A stretch of 64,000 bases of DNA, taken from positions 20,119,572 through 20,183,571 of the forward strand of contig CM064872.1 in NCBI GenBank assembly GCA_032719365.1, written 5' to 3'. Every line of letters begins with the position of its first letter. The stretch's first letter is position 1. Of this stretch, positions 43,301-54,702 are shown piece by piece. The stretch comes from Prinsepia uniflora (lineage: Eukaryota; Streptophyta; Magnoliopsida; Rosales; Rosaceae). A model generated the notes under the pieces. It was not told the DNA's origin and searched no databases. It saw nothing but the letters and a program-made list of their open reading frames with translations. The translations under genes and the position numbers were made by a program.

Positions 43301-44790
43301 CCTAAGAAGTCATGAGTTTATATTACGAATAAGATTCCCCCTCTTAAACGTGATGCTATAAATTGCAGGGTGAACACAAACATCGAGGTGATCCATCAAG
43401 CAATTACATCGACAATTATACACAAATAAGGTAGCTAAGCTTATAAGCATAAATTGAGTTCATGAAACGCAGTAATCCAACAAATCCAGGCATATATAGC
43501 AATCATAATCAAGAGCCAGAAATCAAATACGAGCTAACATGGCTAGGGCTTCAAGTAACCCTAGCCCAAATTACACTACTCAAACATTATTGAATTAACG
43601 AATAACATAATTAAATGCATAAGAAACATAAAACGATAAAAGAATAAATAAACACAAATACTAAAGAATAGCAAAGAGTAGGAAAAAGGGCTCAAACACT
43701 CTTCTTCTCCCAAGCCTTACGTCCTCCTTAGCACAAGCTTGAATCCGAAAGCATAAAATAATTATAAAATGCGGCTAACTATATATATAAACTGAGTATG
43801 AATTTTGACAGAGCTTTGGGACCTAGGAAGGTAAATTTGGCCCCCTACAATAAACCCTAATGCCTCTATTTATAAGAGAATAAGTAATCCTGTTTAAAAA
43901 AAAGGAGTTTTTAATTAAATTCTATAAGGAAAAGGCTTCCTAAATAATTAAGAAATCTAATTAAAACCTTTCCCCCAAGTAAAGGAATTAAAAATAAAAA
44001 TACAAAAGGAAATAGGACTAAAATCCCTATACAATATGGAAAATAAATGTGGAAGGAACTTGAAATTAACCTAAATATAGAAGAAAATCCGGAATTAAAC
44101 CTTCAAGACCAATTTTGGTGGCAGTCCACTGAACCAGAAAGGCAAGCTACCGGAGGCGCGCGCTGAGGAGCTGTGCAGGCGTTCGGCTGTAGTACACCGA
44201 ACCAGAAGGAAGAACAACAAGACACACACGCCGAGAGGGATTGAGGCGCTTCGGTAGGCACTTACCGAATCTGGAGACGCGCTACAGTGACAGAAGAAGG
44301 ACTCTCTGATGCCTATTCGGTGGGTGTCCACCGAATTACTATGTAATATTCTTTCCTTCATAACTTCTTCGTTTCAACTCTGATTTAGGTGATTCTTTCG
44401 TCCAAATTCTCTTAATTCCAAGCTTTATTTGATCAAAACATTTCTCACAAAATATATTATTTTATCCAATTGTATAGAACGAATTATTAACAAAACATAA
44501 GTAAAAAGGTATTAAATCATGGATAAAACATGCATAAATTATGACCTATCAAACGTCCGATTTTGACATGTCTCCTGTCTACAAACTCGTATCGACTCGA
44601 TCTACGTAACAGTCTTTGGCTCTCGTGCACCGGACCTTCCGGGTCAAAAGTCAACTTTTTACCCTCGTCTAGGGGCAAAATCATAATTTTACCCTGAACG
44701 TCCGATAATTCTCGACTAATCCCAGATTAGCCTCGCTAATCCATAATTAATTCTTAAATAAATCCCAAGAATTTGGGACGGGTCGTTACA
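40354..44790 (-). mobile_element. 5' LTR of the LARD-like element, interrupted
   Basis: 4437 bp in total, of which 1726 bp is a nested Athila-like LTR, leaving about 2.7 kb. It is similar along its length to the left LTR. It starts TGACAGTAGCCGTCCC, where the family norm is TGACAGGACCCGTCCC. Confidence 0.88.
42826..44551 (-). mobile_element. Divergent Athila-like LTR nested in the LARD-like element
   Basis: On the minus strand it starts TGATAGGTCATAATTT and ends TTTTCTAGTACA. Its first 150 bp share words with the Athila LTR at 31752: AATAATATATTTTGTG, GGAATT, then a block near AAGAATCACC..CGGAGTT. No matching pentamers flank it (CCGTA left, AACGT right), and about 10 bp of the host LTR is missing compared with the other LTR. 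A hairpin ATTCGGTGG/CCACCGAAT lies at 44315-44336. Confidence 0.65.
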
Positions 44791-45762
44791 TCTATCCCAA
44801 CTGGCCATGATTAACGTTGAATGGTGGAATGGTGGTTATTAGTACGCGCAGGCCGTACGCCCAGGAAAGTACTATGAGAAGCGGAAAGGGAAAGTAAAAG
44901 TACTATAAGAAGTGGAAAGGGAAAGTTATTCATGATACTCTAAAGCTCTACTTATTGCATTATTAGATTGCATACCCTTCGTGAGATTTCATGATGCTCG
45001 GATTTCATCATCGGACCCCCTAGACTAAGTAAATCTAGGGAAGTGAGATCGAAGGTCTAGGCTATTTTTTTCATGAATTGTCACGTAACTCTTATGTCTT
45101 GTGCAGGTTCTAACAATTTCTCTCTTATGCATTCACACCATTGTTCATGTAGATACTTTTGTGTTGCATTAGTTTAGATGCATTCGTAACTTGTGCACTT
45201 TCTTGCCATTACAATGACTTTTTGTTAATTCTAGATTCCATTTATGTTATACCTTATGATATTTGGGACTAATTGTTTCTTTTTCTAACTTCAAATTATG
45301 TCATACTTTGTGCAATCTATACTTTCTAATACTCTTATTATCTCCTGTTATCTCTTATTTGTCTATATGTTAATTCCAATTTAAATTTATATCAGTTATA
45401 CTTGGTTATACATCACATTTTCTTGCTAGTTGTGATTTCCCTAACTTATACATTCCTAACACTAACCCTAACTTTTGTAACAACTAACTTTTTTTAATTG
45501 AATTACACTGGCTACTTACTTGTTTATACTTGTCTTCTAACTTAGTGCTTTTTAACAATATAGGTACGTACTTATGAATGCGCGCTCATCAATCTAAGCT
45601 TGATCGGTTGAGAAATAACTTGACATCTCACCAAGCAACACAACATTCAGAGACGCACTTAAGAAAACCGGCTTATTCGGACCTCATTCCCCAATACTTG
45701 GTGAATCCATAAGTGAGAAGAGTAATTCAGAAGAGGAACAGATTTTTGGAACACCATTAGCC
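44791..45762 (+). other. Athila-like 5' leader, second part
   Basis: This continues the leader after the LARD-like insertion. It is T-rich, with no open frame of note until the gag ATG at 45763. A possible earlier ATG at 45574 meets a stop within a few codons. Confidence 0.55.
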
Positions 45763-47344
45763 ATGGCACGGAATCTGAGTATCCGTGAGCAGACCAGTGC
45801 AAACACAAAAGGCATTACAAACTTCTACATCCAGTATCCCGAGCCTAGAACCAACAAGAAAGATATTGAGTTTAAGAGTGGAGTCCTTCATCTGTTACCC
45901 AAGCTCCATGGAATCAGAAATGAAGATCTACACAAACACTTAACGGAGTTCCAATTCATTATTGGTAGTATATGTCCCGATGATGCGGACTTGGAAATCA
46001 TGAAGCTGAAAGCTTTCCTGTTATCCTTGGAAGATAGAGGACGGGTATGGCTTTTGGGTCTCCCACCCAATCATATTTACTCTTGGGAGAAGTTGGTTCA
46101 GGAACTTCTTACCAAGTACTTCCCTGCCTCAAAGATTAGGTTTTTAAGAAAAGGGATCACTGGAATCAAGCAAAAAAAAACATGATGAGAATTTCAGTTA
46201 GTACTACAAGAGGTTTAAGGAACTTTGTGCTTCATGCCCTACTCACGGGATCACTGAAGGCTATCTCTTAACCTACTTCTACGAAGGACTCAAGGGTTGG
46301 GATAGAGGACTACTTGATGTTGTAGCTAATGGAAGTTTCTTAGCTCGGAGTTTAGTAGACGATCGTGCATTACTTGAAAGTCGTGCACTCAATGATGCAT
46401 AATACGAAGGTGTCGAGCCTATTCCAAGAAAGGTACATGAGGTGAGTTCGTATGTTACAAATGATTATATGTTAGATAAGATCACCTATATGCTTTTGAA
46501 TGTGTTGGAACTAAAGAGGCAGGTAGCCCCGGTTTGTTCCATATGCTCCCAAGGCCATCTTGAGGACCAATGCCCCTACACTGCAAGGGAGGAAAACCCC
46601 ATAACTGAAATGGTACATGCCGTTGGAGGCCTTCAAGGAGGGCCAAGGACCCAAGGTTACAGTTGGAGAAACCCAAACAATGTCCTCAACCCTCAGCACA
46701 TGACAACAAGCCCAAACTGTGCCCTGAACCATTTCCAAAGACCCACATGGTAACCAAGGCCCCCAATTCCATTTTCTAACTTTTCTCATAATCATGCAAA
46801 TAATCATATCTCTTCATCTTCTAATCCAGATTATGATACAATGTTGGCTGCTCTTTCCCAAGGGCAACAAACACTAATGGCTTCGACTCAAGCTCTTATC
46901 ACGGGTTAGTAAAATCAGCAAAAAGAAATCATTGATCTCAAGGACCAAATGGGCAAGGTTGTGGACTTCATAGGTAAGATCCAAGCTAGTGGGGTGCTTC
47001 CACCTCAACCTATGCCCAACCCAAATGCAAGGCCTGAGACCAACGCGATTATCACTGGAAGTGGTAAAGTGTTCGGTGAAATAGAGCTAGATCCAGCCGT
47101 TTCTGAGACTGAAAAGCACAAGGTGGCAACTAAGACCACCACGACACAACCGCGAGTTCAACCTACCCACACAAAAGGTAATGACCTTATCCCTTCAAGT
47201 TCGGTTGTCACTAATTCCCCGTTTGTGCATGCACCATTTCCATGTAGGCTTTCCAAATCTAAGAAGGATGAATCCGATGAAGAAATCATGGAAATCTTCA
47301 AAAGGGTGCTAATCAACATGCCCTTGATCGAGTGCATCAAGTAA
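45763..47344 (+). pseudogene. Athila-like gag
   Basis: Starts MARNLSIREQTSANTK. The capsid core reads FQFIIGSICPDDADLEIMKL and AFLLSLEDRGRVWLLGLPPN, then LVQELLTKYFPASKI, the usual Athila gag order. A run of nine A at 46172-46180 causes a frameshift that ends the first frame at 46185; the next frame carries YYKRFKELCASCPTHGI. A CCHC-like finger CSICSQGHLEDQC lies near 46535-46575. Stops at about 46400, 46752, 46909 and 47343 are mostly TAA or TAG where CAA or CAG would fit. The product would package genomic RNA. Confidence 0.85.
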
Positions 47345-47413
47345 GTGCTGAAATACGCAAAGTTTTTGAAATAATTATGCACTACAAGGCGCCAAACGAA
47401 GGATAAGGAGATT

Positions 47414-47959
47414 GTGATGATGAGTGAAACAGTTTCTACTATAATCCAACGTTGGCTACCCCCAAAGTTGAAGGATCCGGGGATTGTTTCTGTTCCCTGC
47501 ATGATTGGTAGCAAATGTTTTGATAAGGTCATGCTAGACTTAGGTGCATCCATTAATGTTATTCCATATTCTTTATATGTTTCACTAGGTTCAGGTAAAC
47601 TAAAACATGACGATGTTATCATTCAATTAGTTGATCATTCTAACGTGTATCCTAAGGGATACGTTGAAGATGTTCTTATGCAGGTTAACCAACTCATCTT
47701 CCCTATGGATTTTTATGTCCTAGACATGGAGGATTCCTCTACCGATCAAGCTCCACTGATGTTGTTGGGACGACCATTCATGAGAATTTCCAAAACGAAG
47801 ATTGATGTATTCAATGGCACACTAACTATGGAAGTCGATGGAGAGGAAATAGGCTTCAAAAATTTTTATGCCATGAGGTACCCTAGTTCCACTACTCAAA
47901 CTACTTTTTCTTTTGATGTGTGCACTTCTTTTGCAGAGAAACATCTTGAGTTAATTTGA
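47414..47959 (+). pseudogene. Athila-like aspartic protease
   Basis: 182-codon open frame. The active site reads MLDLGASINVIPYSLY (DLGAS, the Athila-type variant of DTG/DSG). Further on MLLGRPFMRISKTKIDVFNG is the usual flap-end and C-terminal segment. The frame itself is intact; it is called a pseudogene because the polyprotein is broken on both sides. It would cut Gag-Pol into mature proteins. Confidence 0.85.
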
Positions 47960-48080
47960 GAAGACACACTCAATATGGTAATTCAGGAAGGAGTTAGCCT
48001 AACTCAACCGGGGAACGTCTTGGTTGAAGACATGAATTATGAACTAGAGCCTCAGATTTGGGAAGAAGTTATGGCCCTCA

Positions 48081-49500
48081 ATGAGGGCTCCCAGAATGGT
48101 AAATCCTCATATACCTTTGTCACTTTCAGTTAGTACTGATGCAACGTTTCCTTCAGTAGTTCAGGACCCTATTCTCGAGCTCAAGATTCTACCTAACCAC
48201 CTGAAGTACGCCTATCTAGGCCCTAATGACACTTTGCCCGTCATAGTGTCTTCTGCCCTGACTGAATCATAGGAAGAAATATTGGTACGTGTCTTGACGA
48301 AGTATAAGACATCCATTGGATGGACTTTTTCAGACATCAAAGGAATCAGCCCTACAACCTGTGTGCATCAAATCCTGTTGGAAGATGATACAAAACTCTT
48401 TTGTGAAGCTCAACGTCGCCTCTATCCTCCGATGATAGATGTCGTGAAGAAAGAGGTAATCAAACTCTTGGACTGTGGTGTCATCTACCCGATTTCAGAC
48501 AGTAAATGGGTCTCACCAGTCCAAGTAGTTTCGAAGAAAAGTGGAGTCACAATTGTTGAGAACAGCGAAGGTGAGCTCCTACCACAGAGAACAGTGACCA
48601 GATACAAAGTTTGCATAGATTATCGGTGCCTTAACAAATCAACATGAAAGGACCTCTTCATTTTTCCCATCATCGATCAAATTCTTGAAAGGTTAGCTAG
48701 TCACTCTGATTATTTTTTTCTTGACGGTTATTCCAGGTACAATCAAATCTGTATTGCTCAAAATGATCAAGAAAAAATGAATTTCACTTGTCCTTTTGCT
48801 TATCGAAGAATGCCCTTCGGTTTATGCAACGCCCTAGGTACGTTCCAAAGATGCATGCTTTCTATTTTCTCTCAATATGTCGAAAAAATAATTGAAGTGT
48901 TTATGGACGATTTCAGTGTCTTTGGGGATAGTTTTGACGCATGTTTAGAACACCTAGAACTTATCTAACAAAGATGTGTTGAAACTAATCTAGTCTGTAT
49001 TGCTCAAAATGATCAAGAAAAAATGAATTTCACTTGTCCTTTTGCTTAACGAAGAATGCCCTTCGGTTTATGCAACGCCCTAGGTACGTTCCAAAGATGC
49101 ATGCTTTCTATTTTTTCTCAATATGTCGAAAAAATAATTGAAGTGTTTATGGACGATTTCAGTGTCTTTGGGGATAGTTTTGACGCATGTTTAGAACACC
49201 TAGAACTTATCTAACAAAGATGTGTTGAAACTAATCTAGTGCTTAATTGGGAAAAATGTCATTTCATGGTTAAACAAGGGATAGTCTTAGGCCAGATTGT
49301 CTCTGAAAAAAGGAATCGAAGTTGATATATCTAAAGTTGATATTATGCGCCACTTACCCTCTCCCACTTCTGTGAGAGAAATTCGTTCATTTTTTTGTCA
49401 TGAAGGTTTCTATAGAATATTTATCAAGGACTTTTCCCACATTGCAAGTCCTTTTTAACGTTTGCTTCAAAAGTAGACACCCTTTGTCTTTGATGCTGAT
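48081..49500 (+). pseudogene. Athila-like reverse transcriptase
   Basis: The linker reads ILPNHLKYAYLGPNDTLPVI, followed by TSIGWTFSDIKGISPTTCVH. RT motifs: VIYPISDSKWVSPVQVV, CIDYRCLN, FLDGYSRYNQI, MPFGLCNALGTFQRCM and the catalytic FMDDFSVFG (YMDD-type box). Stops occur after CLNKST (a TGA where CGA would fit) and after LELI (TAA). A 246-bp in-frame tandem duplication copies the segment from before the finger-palm junction through FMDD. After the second copy, sequence continues to the RNase H region with further frame breaks at about 49303. Confidence 0.88.
48748..49239 (+). repeat. 246-bp tandem duplication inside RT
   Basis: 48748-48993 and 48994-49239 are two near-identical copies, differing by a handful of bases (for example TTATCGAAG versus TTAACGAAG). 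246 bp is 82 codons, so the frame is kept. The ends share CTAATCTAG-like and AATCAAATCTG-like words, suggesting slippage or end-joining at short homology. Each copy includes the FMDD catalytic box. The duplication postdates most other decay because both copies share the same TAA. Confidence 0.95.
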
Positions 49501-49555
49501 TGTTAGGAAGTTTTTGAGAGGCTTAAAAACTTTTTAACCATTGCTCCTATTCTTT

Positions 49556-49654
49556 GTGCCCCGGATTGGTCCCTACCCTTTCAACTAAGGTGTGATGCCT
49601 CTGATTATGAAGCTGGTGCCGTGCTCGGAAAAAGGCGAGACAAGATGCCTTGCG
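49556..49654 (+). pseudogene. Athila-like RNase H, N-terminal fragment
   Basis: Reads PFQLRCDASDYEAGAVLGKR, with the first catalytic Asp region of RNase H (CDASDYEAGAVLG). It is cut at 49654 by a solo long LTR and resumes at 52394 in the same frame. Confidence 0.85.
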
Positions 49655-52393
49655 TGTCAGGACCCGTCCCAAATATCGCCACGATACCCGGGACGAACCC
49701 TGCTCCCGTCTGACAATCACACCTAAAGTACCAAAATAACCTCCATACGACAATAAGCATAACTATCAGACGAAGGAGTAAATATATACAACTGTAAGTC
49801 AGAGCATAGTTCTACAAAATGGGCACAAAAATCCTACAATGCTAGTCTCGCAACGGAAGAACGTCAAAAGCTCTATGCCTCGATATCTGCCTCAACGTTC
49901 ACCCCAGTGCTATCACCACGACCTGAAGGGAAAATTTAAAACCAAAAGTGTGAGTGGACTAGAATAACTAAAAGTTTTAAAATCAGTTTACCACTAAATC
50001 AAAGTTAAGGAAAAATAATAAGAATTGTTCCCTCCGTTTTAAAAACAGGCATGCCCAACTAAGTATTAGAAAATCATAACATGAAACATCATAAGAAACA
50101 GAAACACTATAAAACGGATATAGAAATCATAGTATGTGCATTATAAAACCATGAACGTCAAACCATTATTTTCCGATCAAACCTGCTGGACCTATCTGAG
50201 TCTTTAAACTCAACCAGGCCTCAAATATAATTCCGAGTCTTTAAACTCCCGAGTCTTTAAACTCAATAGGCCTACGGGGGTAATATCCTAAATGTCCAAG
50301 TCTTTAAACTCCCGAGTCTTTAAACTCAATCCGGGCCCGTCCCCCGTCAATCAATATCCGGGTCTTTAAACCCATATCCAGATCCAGCAAATCTAATCCC
50401 AATTCATTGTAAAACCATTTCTAGATCCATAGCCAAACTCGAATTCGAAATCCCCGGTCCGAAGCCCTTCCGGCGTTAAGAACCGACATTCCGAACCCAA
50501 ATCCAGAAATCCGTTATTATACCAAAAACCACATGTAATCACAAAGCATATTTCATAACCCATTTATCATCGTCAGAAAACATTTATAGGTTGAAATCCT
50601 CAAATATGGCATCAAAATCCAAAAACCAGTTTTTTTTCTCGAAAAACGTGTAAAATCCCGAAAATGTCTCGAAAAACGTACAAACACATCAACCACATAT
50701 AATCATCATTAAGAAGCATAAAACACATTTAATATCATAAAACATCAATAAAAACAGTTAGGCATGCTCGAAAGAAAGAAAGGGTCCACTCACAGATCAG
50801 AACGAGTCAATCGCGCTCTGTGCGCTCCTCGACCGTCTCAGGCGCCTCCCGTCTTGTCAATATGTACCAAATAGGGTCACAAACACATCAAGGATACTAA
50901 CCCTAATTTCCCCAATTTTTCGGGAATTTATTAATATTTTAATCCTAGACCCTAAACCGTCCGGATTCCCGAACAATCTCCTAACATCGTCTGATTCACC
51001 CGAAAACCATACCAATGAACTCCTTAGAACATTTAGAACCAAAACCATGTTGGAAGCTTAGCCGGAATCCTTCCCACACGCCTCCACGCGCCGCCCAAAG
51101 TGGCTGCGTGTGGGCCTCACGCGCCTGCTACAGTGTTTCTCCTACCTCGAGTCACCCGGTTCAACACAGTTGAACCGGCGTGACCGGTTCTCTGCGATTC
51201 CTCCACCGTTTCAGTCCAAACCACTCCCAGGAGCATCGTCCCATCCTAAGCAAGCTAACCCTATCCTAAGATCGAAGAATCACGGCCCAAAACCTCACGA
51301 CTCTCCTTCGAAAAACTGAGCCCGTGGCCCCTGTTTTGGCCGCCAGCCGCCCAGGTCCTCCCCTGGCACGGCACCACAACCAAACGACGCCTGGGACCTC
51401 CAGGAGTCTCACCATGACCACCAAACCTCTCGACTCTACGCCTAACTCGACGACTTTTAAATTGAAATTCACGGAAAAACAGAGGAAGGAAGCTTACCCT
51501 TCGATTCAGTCTCCGCCGTGAGCACCGCCGCGTACCACGGTGCTTGTTGGGTTCCCTGTAACCTCCTGAGCCTCCTATTGGCTTGAATCGATCCACCACA
51601 CGGCACAACCACCGCCACAGTCCACCGTCTCTCTCTGTTTTCTCCAAAATCCAACCGTCCACCGTTTAGCCTCCGTGCAAGGTTGCAGCTCCAAAACGTG
51701 GTCAATAGCTCACCCTCGTCTCTCTTTCACTTTCACCAATCATCAACTCCCTCACCCTTGCACGAAATCGATCGAAGTCTCTCCAATTTTCCTCTCTGTT
51801 TTCTGAGTGTTCAAACGGTGCACGGTTTGAACGTGCACAATGTGTGGCCGTGCACACTTAAGCTCTCCCTAGAACCCTCTAGCTTCTGCCCACATGTCCA
51901 TCATCCGTTGGCTCAGCACAAAATATCCCAGCCCACTTCTGCCACTTGTCCTGATCTGATTGGGCTGAATGTACAAATTACTATTTTGCCCTCACACTTC
52001 CTAGACCCGTAACTATGTCTTCCGACGTCCGATGACAACGTGCCGCCTGTCGTTGTACTCAGGACGTCGAGACCTATCTAACGGTCCTCGGTCTACGTGA
52101 AAATCACAAGTCCACCAAAAAGTCAACATTTTCCTCAAATAGTCAAAATTACGGTAACGCCCTCAATCTTCCGAACGTCATAACTTTTTCTCCGATTGTC
52201 CGAATCGAACCCGCCACCTGTCTACGGACTCGTGACGTCCTAAACTACGTCACGGTCAAGGGTCAACACTCATCCCACTGGTAAATCAAAAAGTCAACTT
52301 TTGACGCACTATTCACAAGGGCAAAATCGTCATTTCATACAAATATTTACAAAAATTACATTTATACCCTTCCCGAAGGTACGGGTTGTTACA
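49655..52393 (-). mobile_element. Solo long LTR in the Athila RNase H
   Basis: The left end is TGTCAGGACCCGTCCC and the right end is GTACGGGTTGTTACA. The target duplication TTGCG is perfect (49650-49654 and 52394-52398). 2739 bp, minus orientation. Landmarks: GTGTGAGTGGAC near 49948, GGCATGC near 50050 and 50762, GTCCACTCACAG near 50787, GC-rich block near 51075-51130. Frames such as 51261-51662 lie over the GC-rich block and are not genes. Confidence 0.94.
50225..50375 (-). repeat. Inverted-orientation copies of the TTTAAAGAC repeat
   Basis: CCGAGTCTTTAAACTC or close variants occur at least six times in about 150 bp, followed by a CCCGTC block. This is the same unit as at 7875-8035 read on the other strand, and matches the opposite orientation of this LTR. 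Confidence 0.85.
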
Positions 52394-52736
52394 TTGCGCC
52401 ATATAATATGCATCCAGAACTTTGAATGATGCCCAAATGAACTACACTACTACTGAGAAGGAGTTTCTTGATGTTGTGTTTGCTTTAGATAAGTTTCGTT
52501 CCTATTTACTTCGATCTAAAGTCATTATTTACACTGATCATGTAGCACTGAAGTATCTCCTGACCAAGAAGGAAGCTAAACCAAGGCTAATCCGATGGAT
52601 TCTTCTTCTTCAAGAGTTCGACATCGAGATTATGGATGAGAAAGCTGTAGAAAACGTGGTAGCTGACCACTTGAGCCGCATGGTACTTGAACGAGATCCT
52701 GTGGCGATTCTGGAGATGTTTCCGGATTAACAAATC
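52394..52736 (+). pseudogene. Athila-like RNase H, C-terminal part
   Basis: Reads AQMNYTTTEKEFLDVVFALD, FRSYLLRSKVIIYTDHVALK, then PRLIRWILLLQEFDIEI and VADHLSRM, the standard order for plant gypsy RNase H (Glu in EKE and Asp in YTDH). An in-frame TAA stands a few codons after the LTR junction and another at 52728-52730. Confidence 0.88.
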
Positions 52737-54053
52737 TTCACAATCGAGGCAACTACTCCTTGGTATGCTGATATTGTCAATTACTTAGTCACCAAGCAGT
52801 TGCCTACCACTCTCACTCGTGCACAGAAAGTTAAACTCAAGAAGCATGCTAGGTACTATGTTTGGGATGAGCCTTATTTATGGAAACACTGCGCAGATTT
52901 ACTAATTAGGAGACGTGTCTCTGATATTGAACATAGGTCAATCCTAGAATTCTGCCATAACCATGCTTGTGGAGGTCACTTTGGATCTAGAAAAACTGCA
53001 CTTAAAATTTTAGAATCTGGATTATATTGGCCCAAACTATTTAAAGATGCACATTCATTCCGCTCAGCCTGTGATAAATGCCAAAGATCAGGAAACTTAG
53101 GACGAAGGGATGAAATGCCACAACATTATGTTTTAACTATTGAAATATTTGATGTTTGAGGTATCGATTTTATGGGTCCATTTCCTAAATCTAATGGTCA
53201 TCTCTATATCTTACGTGCTGTTGATTATGTTTCAAAATGGGTGAAAGCTAAAGCCACTAGGACTAATGACTCTAAAACTGTTGCAGATTTCCTCAAAATT
53301 AACATTCTTTCCAGGTTTGGGATCCCTCGAGTCCTAATAAGTGATGGTGGAAGTCATTTCTGCAACAAGACCATTGAAACTTTAATGAAATGGTACGATG
53401 TCACTCACAGAGTCTCTACACCTTACAATCCTCAAACGAGTGGAATGGCTGAAGTCATTAATAGGGAGATTAAGAAGATTTTAGAGAGAACCGTGGGCCT
53501 TAATCGTAAGGATTAGAGCCAACAGTTAGATGATGCACTTTTGGCATACAGGACGGCACACAATACTTCTATAGGAATGTCACCTTATAGGTTGGTTTAT
53601 GGCAAAGCATGTCACCTTCCGGTGGAACTGGAGCACAAAGCATGGTGGGCTGTCAAGACTTTCAACATCAAGCTGGATGACGTCGGGTTGCATCGAAAGC
53701 TCCAGTTGAGTGAGCTTGAGGAGATCAGAAATGATGCATTCGAAAATGCTCTGATCTACAAGGAGAAGACTAAGGCATTTCATGACAAACACATCAAGAG
53801 TAAAACGTTTGACATTGGCCAGAAAGTTTTGTTGTTCAATTCCCAGCTTAGACTCTTTCCAGGTAAATTATTTTTCAGATGGGTTGGTCCTTTTGTTGTT
53901 ACTAATGTGTTTTCCAATAGAGCCATACAGATCAAAAGCATTGAAACAGGAAAAGAGTTCAAGGTCAATGGACACAGATTGAAGCCTTACATCGAGGCAA
54001 TTGGAGAACATGTTCTGGAGTCAGGAAGAATGCTACCGTCTCACATCATATGA
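52737..54053 (+). pseudogene. Athila-like integrase
   Basis: The zinc domain is seen as HRSILEFCHNHACGGHFGS and SACDKCQRSGNLG (HHCC type). The catalytic core has D in GIDFMGPFPKSNGH, D in VLISDGGSHFCNK and E in GMAEVINREIKKILERT. The C-terminal GPF module reads FFRWVGPFVVTNVF, then KVNGHRLKPYIE. Stops at 53157 (TGA) and 53514 (TAG) stand where Trp (TGG) is usual. The last frame (53541-54053) is open and ends normally. The protein would join element DNA to the host genome. Confidence 0.9.
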
Positions 54054-54404
54054 GTTAAGCACTTGGTCTAGGCTGTATGGATATTAAACTTCAAGCGCTT
54101 GTTGGGAGGTAACCCAATGTGTTCCCGGGTTGTGAAGGAGTTATCAACGCAGATTTACTTTCTTTCAACCCTTCACTCTCTTTTACTTTGCTTATTTCAT
54201 GTTTTCCTTGCTTCATTTTCAAAAATCATCTTCCTTACTTTGATTCTATGTTCAATTACTTTCTACTTTCTTACATTGAGAACAATGTAGAATTTAAGTG
54301 TTGGGGAATGGTTTACAATTTTAGCTGAGCAATTAAATTGTTTTATAAAGTTTCAAAAAAAAATTGTTTTTGGCTTTCTTGGCTTTCTTGAGTCATAAGT
54401 TAAT
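54054..54404 (+). other. Remnant of the Athila 3' region
   Basis: After integrase only about 340 bp of T-rich sequence remains, with a short Leu/Phe-rich frame at 54099-54290. There is no env-like ORF and no polypurine tract. It ends in GAGTCATAAGTTAATTC, which nearly repeats the start of the duplicated flank that follows. Confidence 0.5.
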
Positions 54405-54702
54405 TCAAACCATGAGTCGTAAGTTAATTCAAAACCTTTGAGACATCCGAACTTGTCAAAACACACTCAAGGGTCACTATTAACCTATATAAGTCCATAT
54501 GTAAGACCCCCAAAAATCCCAGAATTGAGAACGTGTCCCCAACACACTTCCCGAGGAGAAAAACCTTCATATGACTTATCAAATGATCTCTAATTGACTT
54601 GAAACCACAACCATTGGATTCAGAACATCAAAACCCTTCAAACAAGATCGATTTGCAATTGAAATAAGTGCCCACGAGCCCACAAGCGCTAGTCAAAGTC
54701 CG
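54405..54702. repeat. Second copy of the host-LTR flank
   Basis: This matches 30722-31007 plus 31748-31751, the host long LTR lying just before the first Athila LTR, from CAAACCATGAGTCGTAAG to the target-site pentamer GTCCG. It lacks the Cassandra insertion. The copies differ at perhaps 10-15 per cent of sites. Its presence between the Athila internal region and the second LTR cannot come from a simple insertion. Confidence 0.88.

Larger units (their letters stand above)
34636..44790 (-). mobile_element. Complete non-coding long-LTR element (LARD-like) in the Athila leader
   Basis: The left end is TGACAGGACCCGTCTC and the right end is GGGACGGGTCGTTACA. The target duplication TCTAT is perfect (34631-34635 and 44791-44795). 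Minus orientation: 5' LTR 40354-44790, PBS 40339-40350, internal 36887-40353, polypurine context at 36887-36932, 3' LTR 34636-36886. The internal 3.5 kb has no gag or pol frame on the minus strand, so the element fits a large retrotransposon derivative that depends on partners. Its 5' LTR holds a further Athila-like LTR. Confidence 0.9.

Noticed and set aside
47158..47622. 154-codon minus-strand frame
   Set aside because: It overlaps Athila gag-protease coding sequence on the other strand and has no motif.
51261..51662. 133-codon minus-strand frame and overlapping shorter ones
   Set aside because: These lie in the GC-rich part of a solo LTR with perfect target duplication. Overlap in several frames indicates base composition, not coding.
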